This document shows, one piece after another, positions 50,722 to 60,612 of a DNA stretch of 64,000 bases. Within the stretch, counting starts at the first letter, position 1; each line of letters starts with the position of its first letter. The stretch spans positions 1 through 64,000 of the forward strand of contig SVQY01000002.1 of assembly GCA_015065135.1 (NCBI GenBank). Direction: 5' to 3'. The position numbers and the translations under genes were made by a program. This DNA is from Oscillospiraceae bacterium (lineage in GTDB: Bacteria > Bacillota > Clostridia > Oscillospirales > CAG-272). The notes below the pieces were generated by a model. It saw nothing but the letters and a program-made list of their open reading frames with translations. It did not search any database and had not been told where the DNA came from.

Positions 50722-50745
50722 GCCCGTTGGCAAATTTTCTCCCTA

Positions 50746-50774
50746 TTGCATTTCCTGCAAAAATATGATAAAAT
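50746..50774 (+). promoter_or_regulatory. Promoter of the secreted InlB-repeat-like gene
   Basis: TTGCAT (50746-50751), 17-base spacer, extended -10 TGATAAAAT (TAAAAT at 50769-50774). Confidence 0.6.
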
Positions 50775-50805
50775 GATAAAAACGTTTCCTGATAAGGAGA
50801 ACACG

Positions 50806-51909
50806 ATGAAACGAATTTTTGCGCTCCTGCTGATGACCGTGGGCCTTGCCCTTTGCTTTGTCATCGGTGTGGGAGCAGAGGAACGGACCGCGACCTTTTA
50901 CAATGGCAGCACCGTATTGGAGGAGGTCAGCATCACCGGCGACAGCATGACCCTGCCCGCCGCCATCAGCGTAGGTGAAAAGCGATTTGTGGGCTGGACG
51001 CTGGTCAACGGCAGCGAAAAAACGCTGTACGCCGCAGGCAGCACCATCAGCATTCCGACCACCGGTGATCTGCGCTTTGAGGTCTGCAGCATCGAGCTAC
51101 GAACCCTCACGGGTGCCGCCGTCAGCACAGACGGGGCTGCGACTCTGCGCTTTGACGGTCTGCTGAATCTGGCCGATTATAATGCCTTGATCGCACTTGC
51201 CGGCGCGGAAAACGTCAGCTACGGGCTTTTGATCGCCCCCTACGGCAGCGCCAGCGGCAGCTCCATCACCCACGCCGCCGACATCACAGGGCTGCTTGAC
51301 CGCCGCGCCGAGGATTTTATGTATACCACCTCCCGTTACGGTATATTCGGCGGCAGGACTGAGAGCATCCCCGATGCAGCGATCCTGGAGAAATACACCG
51401 CACGCGCCTACCTCACCGTTAAGATCGGCGGTGTGGATACTACTATTTACGCCGTCTATCACGCGGTGGACCATTCCCGCTCGGTCCACGGTGTCAGCGC
51501 CGCCGCCTTTGAGGATCGCGCCTCCAACAGCAACAGCATCTATAGCCAAAAGACCGAAGCCGAATGCTATTCCCGTTACACCGCTGCTCAGCTCACGCTG
51601 CTGAAGGGCCGGCTGGACAAGGTTGTCTGCGTTGGCAGCATCACCGGCACTCAGGTGGAAAACAAATATTCCATGGACAATTTCACCTTCATTGCCTATC
51701 ATCCCGATCATTACGTTTCCCCCTATACGGTAAAGGAGATCAAGCAAAGCGGTTCTCTGGTCACCTACGTGGTGATCGCCAAGGAGGGCGCCGATCACAA
51801 TAACGTCTGCGCCTATTTCCTGGAGGGCTCTTACCGCGCCCCCGACCGCGAGAACGAATGGAAGGCGGACGGCATCTATATCACCGTCTCCAATTCGGCA
51901 GCACAATGA
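50806..51909 (+). CDS. Secreted protein of unknown function
   Basis: 367 residues with a cleavable signal peptide ending near VGAEE (residue 24) and no anchor. Residues 25-85 resemble one InlB/Flg_new beta-repeat (ATFYNGSTVLEEVSITGDSM...FVGWTL). The remainder, with LRFDGLLNLADYNALIALAG, YGLLIAPYGSA and ARAYLTVKIGG, looks like beta-rich modules that I cannot assign. AAGGAG precedes the ATG. It has its own promoter and terminator. Confidence 0.72.
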   Translation: MKRIFALLLMTVGLALCFVIGVGAEERTATFYNGSTVLEEVSITGDSMTLPAAISVGEKRFVGWTLVNGSEKTLYAAGSTISIPTTGDLRFEVCSIELRTLTGAAVSTDGAATLRFDGLLNLADYNALIALAGAENVSYGLLIAPYGSASGSSITHAADITGLLDRRAEDFMYTTSRYGIFGGRTESIPDAAILEKYTARAYLTVKIGGVDTTIYAVYHAVDHSRSVHGVSAAAFEDRASNSNSIYSQKTEAECYSRYTAAQLTLLKGRLDKVVCVGSITGTQVENKYSMDNFTFIAYHPDHYVSPYTVKEIKQSGSLVTYVVIAKEGADHNNVCAYFLEGSYRAPDRENEWKADGIYITVSNSAAQ

Positions 51910-51930
51910 CCGCAGCACATAGCGAATCGG

Positions 51931-51970
51931 CTCTGCCGCCTTGACACATGTCAAGGCGGCAGAGTTTTTT
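51931..51970 (+). terminator. Terminator of the secreted protein gene
   Basis: CTCTGCCGCCTTGACA paired perfectly with its complement around CA, then TTTTTT. Confidence 0.9.
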
Positions 51971-52040
51971 GCAGCATGCCGCGCGGCCGACGCGCATATA
52001 ATGCACCAGCGGTGCTTTTGGCAAAAGGAGGCATAACGGT

Positions 52041-52544
52041 ATGGGAATTCTGGGACATATCACGCATAAGGTGCAGCATTTTTCACACGGTGGGCGACGG
52101 GTGCTGACCCTTTCCTTTGATCTCCCTACGGGAAGCAGCGCAGCGGCGCTTCACCACGCGGAGATGATCGGACGATTGCTTTCCTACTGTGAGCACACTT
52201 ATCTGCCAAAAGCGGTCGCTGCGCTGGAGGCCGAGGCCGTTGCAGGACGCGCCTTTCTCTTTTCTGCGTGGCATTGTGCCATCAAATTGCGCGAAAAAGC
52301 GACACGTGACGGATTTTTGGTGACATTGACCCTTTCCCTGCCCACCGACCAAGCGAGCGAAACGTGCCGCACGCTGCAAACGGCGTGGGATGCCGACGGC
52401 ACCCTGCAGATCCCTCTATCACGTGCAAAAAGCAGGAGAACGGGGCGAAAAAAGCAATTTTTGGCAAGCACAAAAAAAGTAACGGCAGGGCGACGTGCCC
52501 TCTTGCAAAAAATCAAAAAATATGATATGATATATTATAACTAA
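52041..52544 (+). CDS. Protein of unknown function upstream of the V-ATPase operon
   Basis: 167 residues, soluble. The first part looks alpha/beta (RRVLTLSFDLPTGSSAAALHHAE, FLVTLTLSLPTDQASE). The last 40 residues are very basic (SRAKSRRTGRKKQFLASTKKVTAGRR). It contains several Cys and His (YCEHTY, WHCAIKL) without a clear metal motif. I do not recognise a family. AAAGGAGG precedes the ATG. A TATAAT at 51997-52002 could be its -10, with no good -35. No strong terminator separates it from the V-ATPase genes, but those have their own promoter. Confidence 0.65.
   Translation: MGILGHITHKVQHFSHGGRRVLTLSFDLPTGSSAAALHHAEMIGRLLSYCEHTYLPKAVAALEAEAVAGRAFLFSAWHCAIKLREKATRDGFLVTLTLSLPTDQASETCRTLQTAWDADGTLQIPLSRAKSRRTGRKKQFLASTKKVTAGRRALLQKIKKYDMIYYN
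52503..52531 (+). promoter_or_regulatory. Promoter of the V-type ATPase operon
   Basis: TTGCAA (52503-52508), 17-base spacer, TATGAT (52526-52531). It lies inside the 3' end of the preceding gene. Confidence 0.6.
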
Positions 52545-52609
52545 TTATTTTTTGCGCCGGCGTGCGTGTTGCGCGTGCCGCAAAATGTCAGAAAGGAGCG
52601 GTGAACGGA

Positions 52610-52933
52610 ATGTCTAAAACTGCGATCGAGCAAATTCGGGAAACAGAAGAGCAAGCGGCCATTCTCTGCCGTGTGGCAGAAGAAAAGGCCACCGAAATGC
52701 GGGAGCGCGTCAAGGCAGAGGGAGAGGCCCACTGTGCCGCTGTAAGAGAAAATACCGAGGCGGAGTACGCCGAGATGCTGGCGGATATCCGACAGCGTGC
52801 CGCCGCCCTGGAGCAAAAGAAACGCCGCGAGGCAATGGCCGAGGCCGAGGCGATGCGCGAGACTGCCATCGAGCACATCGGCGAGGCCGTCAGAATGATC
52901 GTTTGGGAGATCGTGGAAAATGTCAGTAAGTAA
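52610..52933 (+). CDS. V-type ATPase subunit G/H (peripheral stalk)
   Basis: 107 residues, one long charged helix (TAIEQIRETEEQAAILCRVAEEKATEMRER...), as in the stalk subunit H/G (AhaH, NtpF) that pairs with subunit E. It is the first gene of the operon, as in Enterococcus and Clostridia. The ATG at 52610 is used with AAGGAG some 11 bases upstream; an in-frame GTG at 52601 is too close to the ribosome binding site. The stop lies 14 bases inside the next gene. Confidence 0.8.
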   Translation: MSKTAIEQIRETEEQAAILCRVAEEKATEMRERVKAEGEAHCAAVRENTEAEYAEMLADIRQRAAALEQKKRREAMAEAEAMRETAIEHIGEAVRMIVWEIVENVSK

Positions 52934-54935
52934 AATGCAACGGCTGACCGTCATCGCCACGATGAAGGATGCCGACGCCATTGTACAGCGACTGATGAAG
53001 CTGCGCGCCGTTTCAATAGAGAAAACGAGCGAGAGCGTACCCTTGCCGGATAGCTATGCGCCGCACACCGACGTCAGCGGCGCAGCCGCACGGGTGGCAC
53101 GCATAGAGGCGGCATTGCCCGTGCTCTCCAAGCGCAGCAAACGAAAAAAGAAGCTGTTCGCAGCGCCGACACCGATCTCGCCGGAGGCTTACCGCACCGA
53201 CGGTCGCTATGACACAGCCTGGAAGGTTGTGGAGGAAACACACAAGATCATTGACGGCACTGCCGAATGCCGCGCGCAGCGGCAAGCCGTCATCGACAAA
53301 ATGGAGCGTTACCGCCCCTATCTTTCTTTGGAATTCCCTGCGGATTTCAAGGGCACCGAAAGCTGTGGCTTTCTGGCAGGCAGCCTACCTAGCGGCATCG
53401 GCTTCACCAAGCTTTCCGCGCAGCTGGAGGGCATTGCCGCTCATCCTACCCAGCTGATAGCCGACAACACCGGCCTTTATTTTACCGCCGTGTACCATCG
53501 GGCCGAGGAGGAGCGGCTGCTCCGCGCACTTTCCGCGCTGGGCTTTATGCGCGCCGCGCTGCCTGCCGAGAACCGCTCGATGACCGAGCTTTATCAGGAT
53601 GCGGAGGAGGAGCTGGCGGCGCTGGATACCGTTCTGGAGCGATTGGAGACCCGTCTCGCCGTGCTTTCGGACAAGCTGAGTGAGGTAGAGATCCTGTGGG
53701 ACGTGGAGCGCACCGCGCTACTGGCTGAGGAGCACAAGCGCGATCTTGCCGCCACCGAGCAATGCGTGATCCTGCGCGGCTGGTGCCCCGTGCGCGAAAA
53801 GGAGCGCGTGACCTCCCTGCTCTCCCTCTTTTCGGCGGCATATGAATTCGCCGATCCCGAGGAGGGCGACGAGGTGCCGATCCTGCTGCGCAACAACGGC
53901 TTTTCCGCCAATTTCGAATGGGTACTCGGTATGTATGCCTACCCCAAATACGGCACCTTTGACCCCACCTTTATTATGAGCATCTTCTATTTCCTGATCT
54001 TCGGACTGATGTTCGCGGATGCAGGATACGGTGCGCTGATGGCTCTGGCCTGCTTTGGCATCGTGCGGTGGTGCCACCCCCGCGAGGGTATGAGGCGCTT
54101 CTTGCTGATGTTCGGCTACTGCGGCATCGGTTGTATCATCTTCGGCGTTCTGTTCGGCGCCTATTTCGGTGATTTCCCGCTGGCCTTTATGCAAAACGTG
54201 ATGGGTATTCCCGCCGACCAGCTGCCCCGACTTTCACTGCTGCCCTCCGAGGCCGCCAACATCGCGATCCTCTTTGACCCCCTGCAGAACCCAATGGCCT
54301 TTCTGATCTTGTCGCTGGGCTTTGGTGCCCTGCATCTGGTCGCCGGTATGGCGGTCAAGGCCTTTATCCTTTGCCGGAGAGGCAAGGTGCTGGATGCGCT
54401 CTTTGACATCGTGGCTTATTGGGTACTGTTCGCCGGCATCGGCGTGCTTTTCATAAACCAAAGGATCGGCATCATCCTGCTGGCCGTTGGCGCAGGCACC
54501 GTGGTGCTGACCGCCGGCCGACACAAAAAAGGCATCGCCGGCAAGGCCGTGGGCGGTCTGCTGGGGCTTTACGATCTGATCAACTATGCCTCTGATCTGC
54601 TTTCCTACTCCCGCATACTGGCGCTGGGACTTGCTGCCGGCGTGATCTCGCAGGTGATCAACCTGCTGGCTACCCTGAAGGGTGGCGGCCTGATCGGCTT
54701 TTTGCTGATGATCGTGGTCTTCACCATCGGCCATCTGCTCAATCTGGCTATCAACCTGCTGGGCACCTTTGTGCACACCTCGCGCTTACAATACATTGAG
54801 TTCTTCGGCAAATTCTACGAGGATGGCGGCACCCCCTTCAGACCAATGGCTCCATCGGACCGTTATATCAAGGATGTTTCGCTGGAGGCTGACACCTCTC
54901 CCACCACCATTTCGGCGGATATGACACGCGATTAA
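52920..54935 (+). CDS. ntpI: V-type ATPase subunit I (membrane stator)
   Basis: 671 residues. The N-terminal half is a cytoplasmic helical arm that binds the peripheral stalk. The C-terminal half (from about 340) has about eight helices with the family marks FDPTFIMSIFYFLIFGLMFADAGYG, GDFPL, GLLGLYDLINYASDLLSYSRILALGLAAG (containing the essential Arg of the ion channel) and TSRLQYIEFFGKFYEDGG. It forms the ion half-channels beside the K ring. It overlaps the H/G gene. Confidence 0.93.
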   Translation: MSVSKMQRLTVIATMKDADAIVQRLMKLRAVSIEKTSESVPLPDSYAPHTDVSGAAARVARIEAALPVLSKRSKRKKKLFAAPTPISPEAYRTDGRYDTAWKVVEETHKIIDGTAECRAQRQAVIDKMERYRPYLSLEFPADFKGTESCGFLAGSLPSGIGFTKLSAQLEGIAAHPTQLIADNTGLYFTAVYHRAEEERLLRALSALGFMRAALPAENRSMTELYQDAEEELAALDTVLERLETRLAVLSDKLSEVEILWDVERTALLAEEHKRDLAATEQCVILRGWCPVREKERVTSLLSLFSAAYEFADPEEGDEVPILLRNNGFSANFEWVLGMYAYPKYGTFDPTFIMSIFYFLIFGLMFADAGYGALMALACFGIVRWCHPREGMRRFLLMFGYCGIGCIIFGVLFGAYFGDFPLAFMQNVMGIPADQLPRLSLLPSEAANIAILFDPLQNPMAFLILSLGFGALHLVAGMAVKAFILCRRGKVLDALFDIVAYWVLFAGIGVLFINQRIGIILLAVGAGTVVLTAGRHKKGIAGKAVGGLLGLYDLINYASDLLSYSRILALGLAAGVISQVINLLATLKGGGLIGFLLMIVVFTIGHLLNLAINLLGTFVHTSRLQYIEFFGKFYEDGGTPFRPMAPSDRYIKDVSLEADTSPTTISADMTRD

Positions 54936-54967
54936 ATTTCACATTTTTATAAAAAAGGAGATACGTT

Positions 54968-55459
54968 ATGTGGTTTTTTGATTATGTTCTCACCGGTCAA
55001 AATTTGGCGCTGCTGGGTGCAGGCCTGGCTGTGATCCTGGCCGGCATCGGCTCGGCTAAGGGCGTTGGTATGGTAGGCGAGGCCTCTGCGGGCCTGCTCA
55101 CCGAGGATCCCTCCAAGTTCGGTAAGGCTATGCTGCTGCAGGCGCTGCCCGGCTCTCAGGGCATCTACGGTCTCGTGACCGCACTGGTCATCGTGATCAA
55201 GATCGGCCTTCTGGGCGGCACCCCCGTTACACTGACGGTCGGTCAGGGCCTTTACTTCCTCGTTGCCGCACTGCCCATCGCCATTGCCGGCTATGCCTCT
55301 GCCATCAAGCAGGCAAAGGTCTCGGTCGCAGGCATCCATCTGATCGCCAAGCGCCCCGACGAATACGGTAAGGCCATCGCCTCTGCCGCACTGGTAGAGA
55401 CCTACGCGGTCTTTGCTCTGCTGGTCTCTCTGCTGCCCATTCTGTTTGCAAAGTTCTGA
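54968..55459 (+). CDS. ntpK: V-type ATPase subunit K (rotor ring), Na+-type
   Basis: 163 residues, four helices as two hairpins. The carboxylate is Glu144 in ALVETYA. The other Na+ ligands known from Enterococcus hirae NtpK (Leu61, Thr64, Gln65, Gln110, Glu139) line up with Leu60, Ser63, Gln64 (in ALPGSQGIYG), Gln115 (in AIKQAKV) and Glu144. Only Thr to Ser differs. This predicts a Na+-pumping enzyme. AAAAGGAG precedes the ATG. Confidence 0.93.
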   Translation: MWFFDYVLTGQNLALLGAGLAVILAGIGSAKGVGMVGEASAGLLTEDPSKFGKAMLLQALPGSQGIYGLVTALVIVIKIGLLGGTPVTLTVGQGLYFLVAALPIAIAGYASAIKQAKVSVAGIHLIAKRPDEYGKAIASAALVETYAVFALLVSLLPILFAKF

Positions 55460-55460
55460 T

Positions 55461-56132
55461 ATGATGACCGGACTGGAAAAGATCACCGAGCGTATTCTGG
55501 CGGATGCCAAGAGCAAGGCGCGGGATATTTTGGAGACCGCTCAAAACGATTGCCGTCGCATTGCTAACGAATACGCCGAGCAGGCGGAGCGGATCCGCGA
55601 GGAGATCGCTGACCGCGCTATGGCAGAAAGCGAGGATATGATCGCCAGAGCCAAGTCCGCCGCTGCCATGACCAGGCGGAACATCCTGCTGGCCGCCAAG
55701 GGGCAGCTGCTGGATGAGACCTTTGCCGCCGCCAGAGCCCATATCTGTGACACCGACTACGGTAAATACCGTGAGCTGCTGGTGGCACTGCTTTCCTGCG
55801 CCATGATGGAGCAGGCTAAGAACGAGCAGACCAGCATCGAGCTTGGTGACGAGGTGGCGGAGATCGACGCCTATGAGGTATTTTTGAACGCACAGGATCT
55901 GGATCGCTTCGGCCGTCGTATCGTGGATGATGCCCGCCGGGTGGTCGAGCGCCGCATCGGCTATGAGCGCGCGGCAAAGCTACGCCTTTCCCATGAGCCG
56001 GCTGACATTGACGGCGGTCTGATCCTGCGCTACGGTGACACCGAGGCCAATTGCTCGCTTTCGGTGCTACTGGCACAGATGCGCCGCGAAATGGAAGGAC
56101 GGATCTGCGAGATCCTCTTTGCGGAGACCTAA
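55461..56132 (+). CDS. ntpE: V-type ATPase subunit E (peripheral stalk)
   Basis: 223 residues: a long N-terminal helix (ITERILADAKSKARDILETAQ) and a C-terminal globular domain with GGLILRYGDTEANCSLSVLLAQMR, the subunit E pattern. It starts 1 base after the subunit K stop. Two ATGs (55461, 55464) are adjacent and no strong ribosome binding site is seen, so it depends on coupling with ntpK. It pairs with the H/G subunit to form the stalk. Confidence 0.88.
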   Translation: MMTGLEKITERILADAKSKARDILETAQNDCRRIANEYAEQAERIREEIADRAMAESEDMIARAKSAAAMTRRNILLAAKGQLLDETFAAARAHICDTDYGKYRELLVALLSCAMMEQAKNEQTSIELGDEVAEIDAYEVFLNAQDLDRFGRRIVDDARRVVERRIGYERAAKLRLSHEPADIDGGLILRYGDTEANCSLSVLLAQMRREMEGRICEILFAET

Positions 56133-56159
56133 CGAAAACAAAGGAAAGGAGTCGGATCT

Positions 56160-57125
56160 ATGCGCTACGATCCCGCAGACTATCTATATGCCTCGGCGCG
56201 CATTCGCGCCCTGGAATCCCGTCTTGTCAGTCGGGAACGGCTGCTGCAGCTCTCGGAGCTATCCTCTGCGGATGAGATCCTGACTGCTCTTGCCGAATAC
56301 GGCTTTTCCAAGGAGCTCGGTGCCGACGAGGCACCCGATGATATGATGCGAAGCACTTTTGCCGCAGTAAGTGATGCCGTGCCGCAAGCGGAGCTGATCC
56401 GCTTTCTGCGCTACCCCTATGATTGCCATAATCTGAAGACCATCGAGAAATGCCGCCTGAAGGGCGTGCAGCCGGACGGGCTTTTGATCGATCTTGGCAC
56501 GGTTTCGCTCGAAAATCTGCAAACGTATCAAGAAAATGAGCATCTTTCTCTCTTTCCCACCCATATGGCTGCGGCGCTGACAGCCGCACGCGAGTCCTAT
56601 CAAAGGACCGGCGATCCCCGCGAGATCGACTTTGCGCTGGACAAGGCACTATACGAGGATATGCTGGCCGCCACCACCGTTCCCTTTGCCCGCGACTGGC
56701 TCCTTGCCAAAGCGGACCTTGCCAATCTGATGCTCTGCCTGCGCCTGATGCGCATGCAAAGCGGCGAGATAGGCAAAAGCGCGCTGCACCGCGCCGCACT
56801 ACCCATCGGCTCGCTGACCGAGGCACAGCTGGCAAGTGCCCTTGAAGAGGGCGAGAACGGCCTCGAAGAGCTATTGAAATCCACCCCGTATGCGGACATA
56901 TTTGAAAAGGGTGCCCCCTTCTCGCAGATCGAAAAGGCGGCTGACGACTATCTGACCGCAAGACTCCGTACCGCGCGATCGGTGATCTACGGTGCCGAGG
57001 TACCGCTTGCTTATCTGCTGGCCACCGAGACAGTTTGCAAGAATGTGCGCATTCTGCTGACCGGCAAACGGGCAGGACTTTCCCCCGATATCATCAAGGA
57101 AAGGATGCGTGCCTGCTATGTATAA
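56160..57125 (+). CDS. ntpC: V-type ATPase subunit C (d, rotor collar)
   Basis: 321 residues of the funnel-shaped subunit linking the K ring with the central shaft. Marks are YLYASARIRALESRLVSRERL at the N-terminus, FLRYPYDCHNLKTIEKCRLKG in the first third and LATETVCKNVRILLTGKRAGLS near the end. AAAGGAG precedes the ATG. Its stop overlaps subunit F. Confidence 0.9.
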   Translation: MRYDPADYLYASARIRALESRLVSRERLLQLSELSSADEILTALAEYGFSKELGADEAPDDMMRSTFAAVSDAVPQAELIRFLRYPYDCHNLKTIEKCRLKGVQPDGLLIDLGTVSLENLQTYQENEHLSLFPTHMAAALTAARESYQRTGDPREIDFALDKALYEDMLAATTVPFARDWLLAKADLANLMLCLRLMRMQSGEIGKSALHRAALPIGSLTEAQLASALEEGENGLEELLKSTPYADIFEKGAPFSQIEKAADDYLTARLRTARSVIYGAEVPLAYLLATETVCKNVRILLTGKRAGLSPDIIKERMRACYV

Positions 57126-57432
57126 GATCGGTATGATCGGTGATCGGGAAAGCACGCTTTGCTTTCTCCCCCTCGGCTTTTCGGTAACCGAGGTCAACAG
57201 TGCCGAGGAGGCCGCCAAGGCTCTCCGACAAATGGCTGCCACCCAGGAATATGCTGCGATCTTTGTTGCAGAGGATCTGGCAAGGCTGATCCCCGAGGAG
57301 CTGGATCGCTATAAGGATGCTCCCCTCCCGGCCGTTACGGTCATCCCCGGAAGAGCCGGTGGCGAGGGCTACGGTCTCGCGCAGCTGCGAAAGGCTGTGG
57401 AGCGTGCCGTTGGCACAGATATTTTGAAGTAA
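57118..57432 (+). CDS. ntpG: V-type ATPase subunit F (central shaft)
   Basis: 104 residues with the small alpha/beta fold of subunit [23 protein letters not shown] and [14 protein letters not shown], ending ...[14 protein letters not shown]. In the Enterococcus naming this is NtpG. The ATG at 57118 overlaps the ntpC stop. A GTG nine bases upstream is in frame but too near the AAGGA. Confidence 0.88.
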   Translation: MYKIGMIGDRESTLCFLPLGFSVTEVNSAEEAAKALRQMAATQEYAAIFVAEDLARLIPEELDRYKDAPLPAVTVIPGRAGGEGYGLAQLRKAVERAVGTDILK

Positions 57433-57445
57433 GAGGTTTCCAACG

Positions 57446-59209
57446 ATGACAGAAGGAAGAATTTTGAAGGTTTCGGGCCCCTTGGTCATTGCCGAGGGCA
57501 TGCGCGAGGCTAATATGTTTGACGTGGTGCGCGTGGGCGAAAATCGACTGATCGGCGAGATCATCGAGATGCACGGCGACCGCGCCTCGATCCAGGTCTA
57601 TGAGGAAACGGCCGGTCTCGGCCGCGGCGACAAGGTCGTCTCTACCGGCGCCCCCCTTTCGGTGGAGCTGGGCCCCGGACTGATCCGCAACATCTACGAC
57701 GGTATTCAGCGACCGCTGGATACGATGTGCAAAAAATACGGTGCCAACATCATCAAAGGTATTGACGAGCCGGCGCTGAACCGCGAAAAGCGCTGGGCCT
57801 TTGAGCCCGCCGTTGCCTATGGCGCAATGCTGCAGCCCGGTGACGTATTCGGATATGTGCGCGAGACTGCATCCATCCGCCATAAGCTGATGGTCCCTCC
57901 CGGCTATTCCGGAACGGTGGCCGAGATCCACGCGGGCAGCTTTACCGTGACCGAGCCCGTTATGCAGCTACGTATGAATGACGGCCGCATCCTGCCTCTT
58001 GCTATGATGCAGAAGTGGCCGGTACGTCGCGCTCGTCCAATTATGGAAAAACTCGCCCCGTCCGAGCCCTTGATCTCCGGACAGCGTATCATTGACGCGC
58101 TCTTTCCCATTGCCAAGGGCGGCACCGCCTGCGTACCCGGCCCCTTCGGCTCCGGCAAGACCGTGGTCCAGCATCAGCTGGCAAAATGGAGCAATGTGGA
58201 TCTGGTGGTCTACATCGGCTGCGGTGAGCGCGGCAACGAAATGACCGATGTTCTGCGCGAATTCCCCGAGCTGATCGATCCTCGTACCGGCAAGTCGCTG
58301 ATGGAGCGCACCATTCTCATTGCCAACACCTCGGATATGCCGGTGGCTGCCCGTGAGGCCTCGATCTATACCGGCATCACCATTGCCGAATACTATCGCG
58401 ATATGGGTTACGATGTAGCCGTTATTGCCGATTCCACCTCCCGTTGGGCAGAGGCGCTGCGCGAGATGTCGGGCAGACTGGAGGAAATGCCCGGCGAGGA
58501 GGGCTATCCCGCCTATCTGACCTCCCGTTTGGCACAGTTCTACGAGCGCGCCGGCAAGGTGGTCTGTCTTGGCAGCGATGCGCGCCGCGGCTCTCTGACC
58601 GCCGTTGGTGCCGTCTCTCCTCAGGGCGGTGATATCTCCGAGCCTGTGACGCAGGCAACGTTGCGTATTGTAAAGGTCTTCTGGGGTCTGGATGCCTCGC
58701 TGGCCTACGCGCGTCACTTCCCTGCCATCAACTGGCTCAATTCCTATTCGCTCTACCGCGACCGCCTTTCCGATTGGTTCACAGACCATATTTCGGCAGA
58801 ATGGATGCCCAAGACCGACAAGCTGCTGCAGATCCTGCAATCCGAAAGCGAGCTGCAGGAGATCGTAAAGCTGGTGGGTATGGATGCTCTTTCGGCCGAG
58901 GACCGCATCACGCTGGAGACCGCGCGCTCGATCCGCGAGGACTTTTTGCAGCAAAACGCATTTGACGAGGGCGACTCCTTTACCGGTGCGGAAAAGATGT
59001 TCGGCCTGATGGGCCTGATCTTTACCTTTGACAAGAAAATGCGCGAGGCAGTAGCCAAGGGCGCCAATATCGATACCCTCGCCGCATTGCCCGTTCGCGA
59101 GGCCATCGGTCGCGCAAAATCGATACCGTATGCGGAATTTTCGATCAAATGCGCCGAGATTCTGACGCAGATCGACCGCGAGATCGCCGCCGTGCAGGCG
59201 CAGCAGTAA
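57446..59209 (+). CDS. ntpA: V-type ATPase catalytic subunit A
   Basis: 587 residues. The nucleotide-binding P-loop is GPFGSGKT (232-239). Other catalytic-subunit marks are [16 protein letters not shown], the bulge region typical of subunit [19 protein letters not shown] and the C-terminal helical domain. It hydrolyses (or makes) ATP, alternating with subunit B in an A3B3 head. AGAGG precedes the ATG. Confidence 0.97.
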   Translation: MTEGRILKVSGPLVIAEGMREANMFDVVRVGENRLIGEIIEMHGDRASIQVYEETAGLGRGDKVVSTGAPLSVELGPGLIRNIYDGIQRPLDTMCKKYGANIIKGIDEPALNREKRWAFEPAVAYGAMLQPGDVFGYVRETASIRHKLMVPPGYSGTVAEIHAGSFTVTEPVMQLRMNDGRILPLAMMQKWPVRRARPIMEKLAPSEPLISGQRIIDALFPIAKGGTACVPGPFGSGKTVVQHQLAKWSNVDLVVYIGCGERGNEMTDVLREFPELIDPRTGKSLMERTILIANTSDMPVAAREASIYTGITIAEYYRDMGYDVAVIADSTSRWAEALREMSGRLEEMPGEEGYPAYLTSRLAQFYERAGKVVCLGSDARRGSLTAVGAVSPQGGDISEPVTQATLRIVKVFWGLDASLAYARHFPAINWLNSYSLYRDRLSDWFTDHISAEWMPKTDKLLQILQSESELQEIVKLVGMDALSAEDRITLETARSIREDFLQQNAFDEGDSFTGAEKMFGLMGLIFTFDKKMREAVAKGANIDTLAALPVREAIGRAKSIPYAEFSIKCAEILTQIDREIAAVQAQQ

Positions 59210-59221
59210 GGAGGTACCGCT

Positions 59222-60601
59222 ATGATACGGGAATACAAAACCATAGAAGAAGTAGCAGGCCCTTTGATGCTGGTCAAGCAGGTAGACGGCGTAAAATACG
59301 ACGAGCTGGGCGAGATCGAGCTGCCCGGCGGCGAGATCCGCCGCTGCCGCGTGCTGGAGGTCAATGGCCGCAATGTCCTGGTGCAGCTGTTTGACTCTGC
59401 CGCAGGCCTCTCACTCTCCGAGAGCAAGGTGCGCTTTATGGGACACGGCGTAGAGCTGCCGGTTTCCGAAAGCATGCTGGGTCGTGTCTTGGACGGTATG
59501 GGCGAGCCTATTGACGGCGGTGCGCCGATCCTTGCCGAAAAAACGATGGATATCAACGGCACCCCCATCAATCCCGCTGCGCGCTACTACCCTTCCGAAT
59601 TTATTCAAACCGGCATTTCCACCATTGATGGACTGAACACGCTGGTACGTGGTCAGAAATTGCCGATCTTTTCCGGCTCCGGCCTCCCCCACGCCAACCT
59701 TGCGGCACAGATCGCAAGACAGGCAAAGGTGCGCGGCTCGGATAGCCGCTTTGCGGTCGTATTTGCCGCCATTGGCATCACCTTTGAGGAGGCCGATTTC
59801 TTCATTTCGGATTTCCGCAAGACCGGCGCCTTGGATCGCACCGTGCTCTTTGTCAACCTGGCCTCTGACCCGGCCATTGAGCGCATTACCACCCCTCGCA
59901 TGGCGCTGACCGCAGCCGAATATCTGGCCTTTGAATGCAATATGCACGTGCTGGTGATCATGACCGATATGACCAACTACGCAGAGGCACTGCGTGAGGT
60001 CTCTGCCGCCCGCAAGGAGGTTCCCGGTCGCCGCGGCTACCCCGGCTATCTGTATACAGACCTTGCCACCATTTACGAGCGCGCCGGCCGCAAGATGGGC
60101 AGCGAGGGCTCGATCACGATGATCCCGATCCTCTCGATGCCCGAGGACGACAAGACCCACCCCATCCCCGATCTGACCGGCTATATTACCGAGGGTCAGA
60201 TCATTCTTTCCCGCGAGCTCTACCGCAAGCGCATCCTACCGCCTGTTGACGTGCTCCCCTCTCTTTCGCGTCTGAAGGATAAGGGCATCGGAAAGGGTAA
60301 GACCCGTGAAGATCACGCAGGCACGATGAACCAATTGTTTGCCGCCTATGCGCGTGGCAAGGATGCCAAGGAGCTGATGGTAGTTCTGGGCGAGGCGGCA
60401 CTAACCTCTACCGACCGTCTTTACGCCAAATTTGCCGATGCCTTTGAGGCAGAATACGTCAATCAAGGCTTTTACGAAAATCGCTCGATTGAGGAAACGT
60501 TGGATCTCGGCTGGAAGCTGCTTTCCATCCTGCCCCGTAGTGAGCTGAAGCGCATCAATCCTGCCCTTGTGGATAAATATTTTCCCAAGGGTGATGCATG
60601 A
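59222..60601 (+). CDS. ntpB: V-type ATPase regulatory subunit B
   Basis: 459 residues. It has the ATPase fold without a Walker A lysine: the P-loop position reads [18 protein letters not shown], as in all B subunits. [20 protein letters not shown] and [21 protein letters not shown] are typical. It forms the head with subunit A. AAGGAGG precedes the ATG, 12 bases after ntpA. Confidence 0.97.
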   Translation: MIREYKTIEEVAGPLMLVKQVDGVKYDELGEIELPGGEIRRCRVLEVNGRNVLVQLFDSAAGLSLSESKVRFMGHGVELPVSESMLGRVLDGMGEPIDGGAPILAEKTMDINGTPINPAARYYPSEFIQTGISTIDGLNTLVRGQKLPIFSGSGLPHANLAAQIARQAKVRGSDSRFAVVFAAIGITFEEADFFISDFRKTGALDRTVLFVNLASDPAIERITTPRMALTAAEYLAFECNMHVLVIMTDMTNYAEALREVSAARKEVPGRRGYPGYLYTDLATIYERAGRKMGSEGSITMIPILSMPEDDKTHPIPDLTGYITEGQIILSRELYRKRILPPVDVLPSLSRLKDKGIGKGKTREDHAGTMNQLFAAYARGKDAKELMVVLGEAALTSTDRLYAKFADAFEAEYVNQGFYENRSIEETLDLGWKLLSILPRSELKRINPALVDKYFPKGDA

Positions 60602-60612
60602 GGATCTGACTT

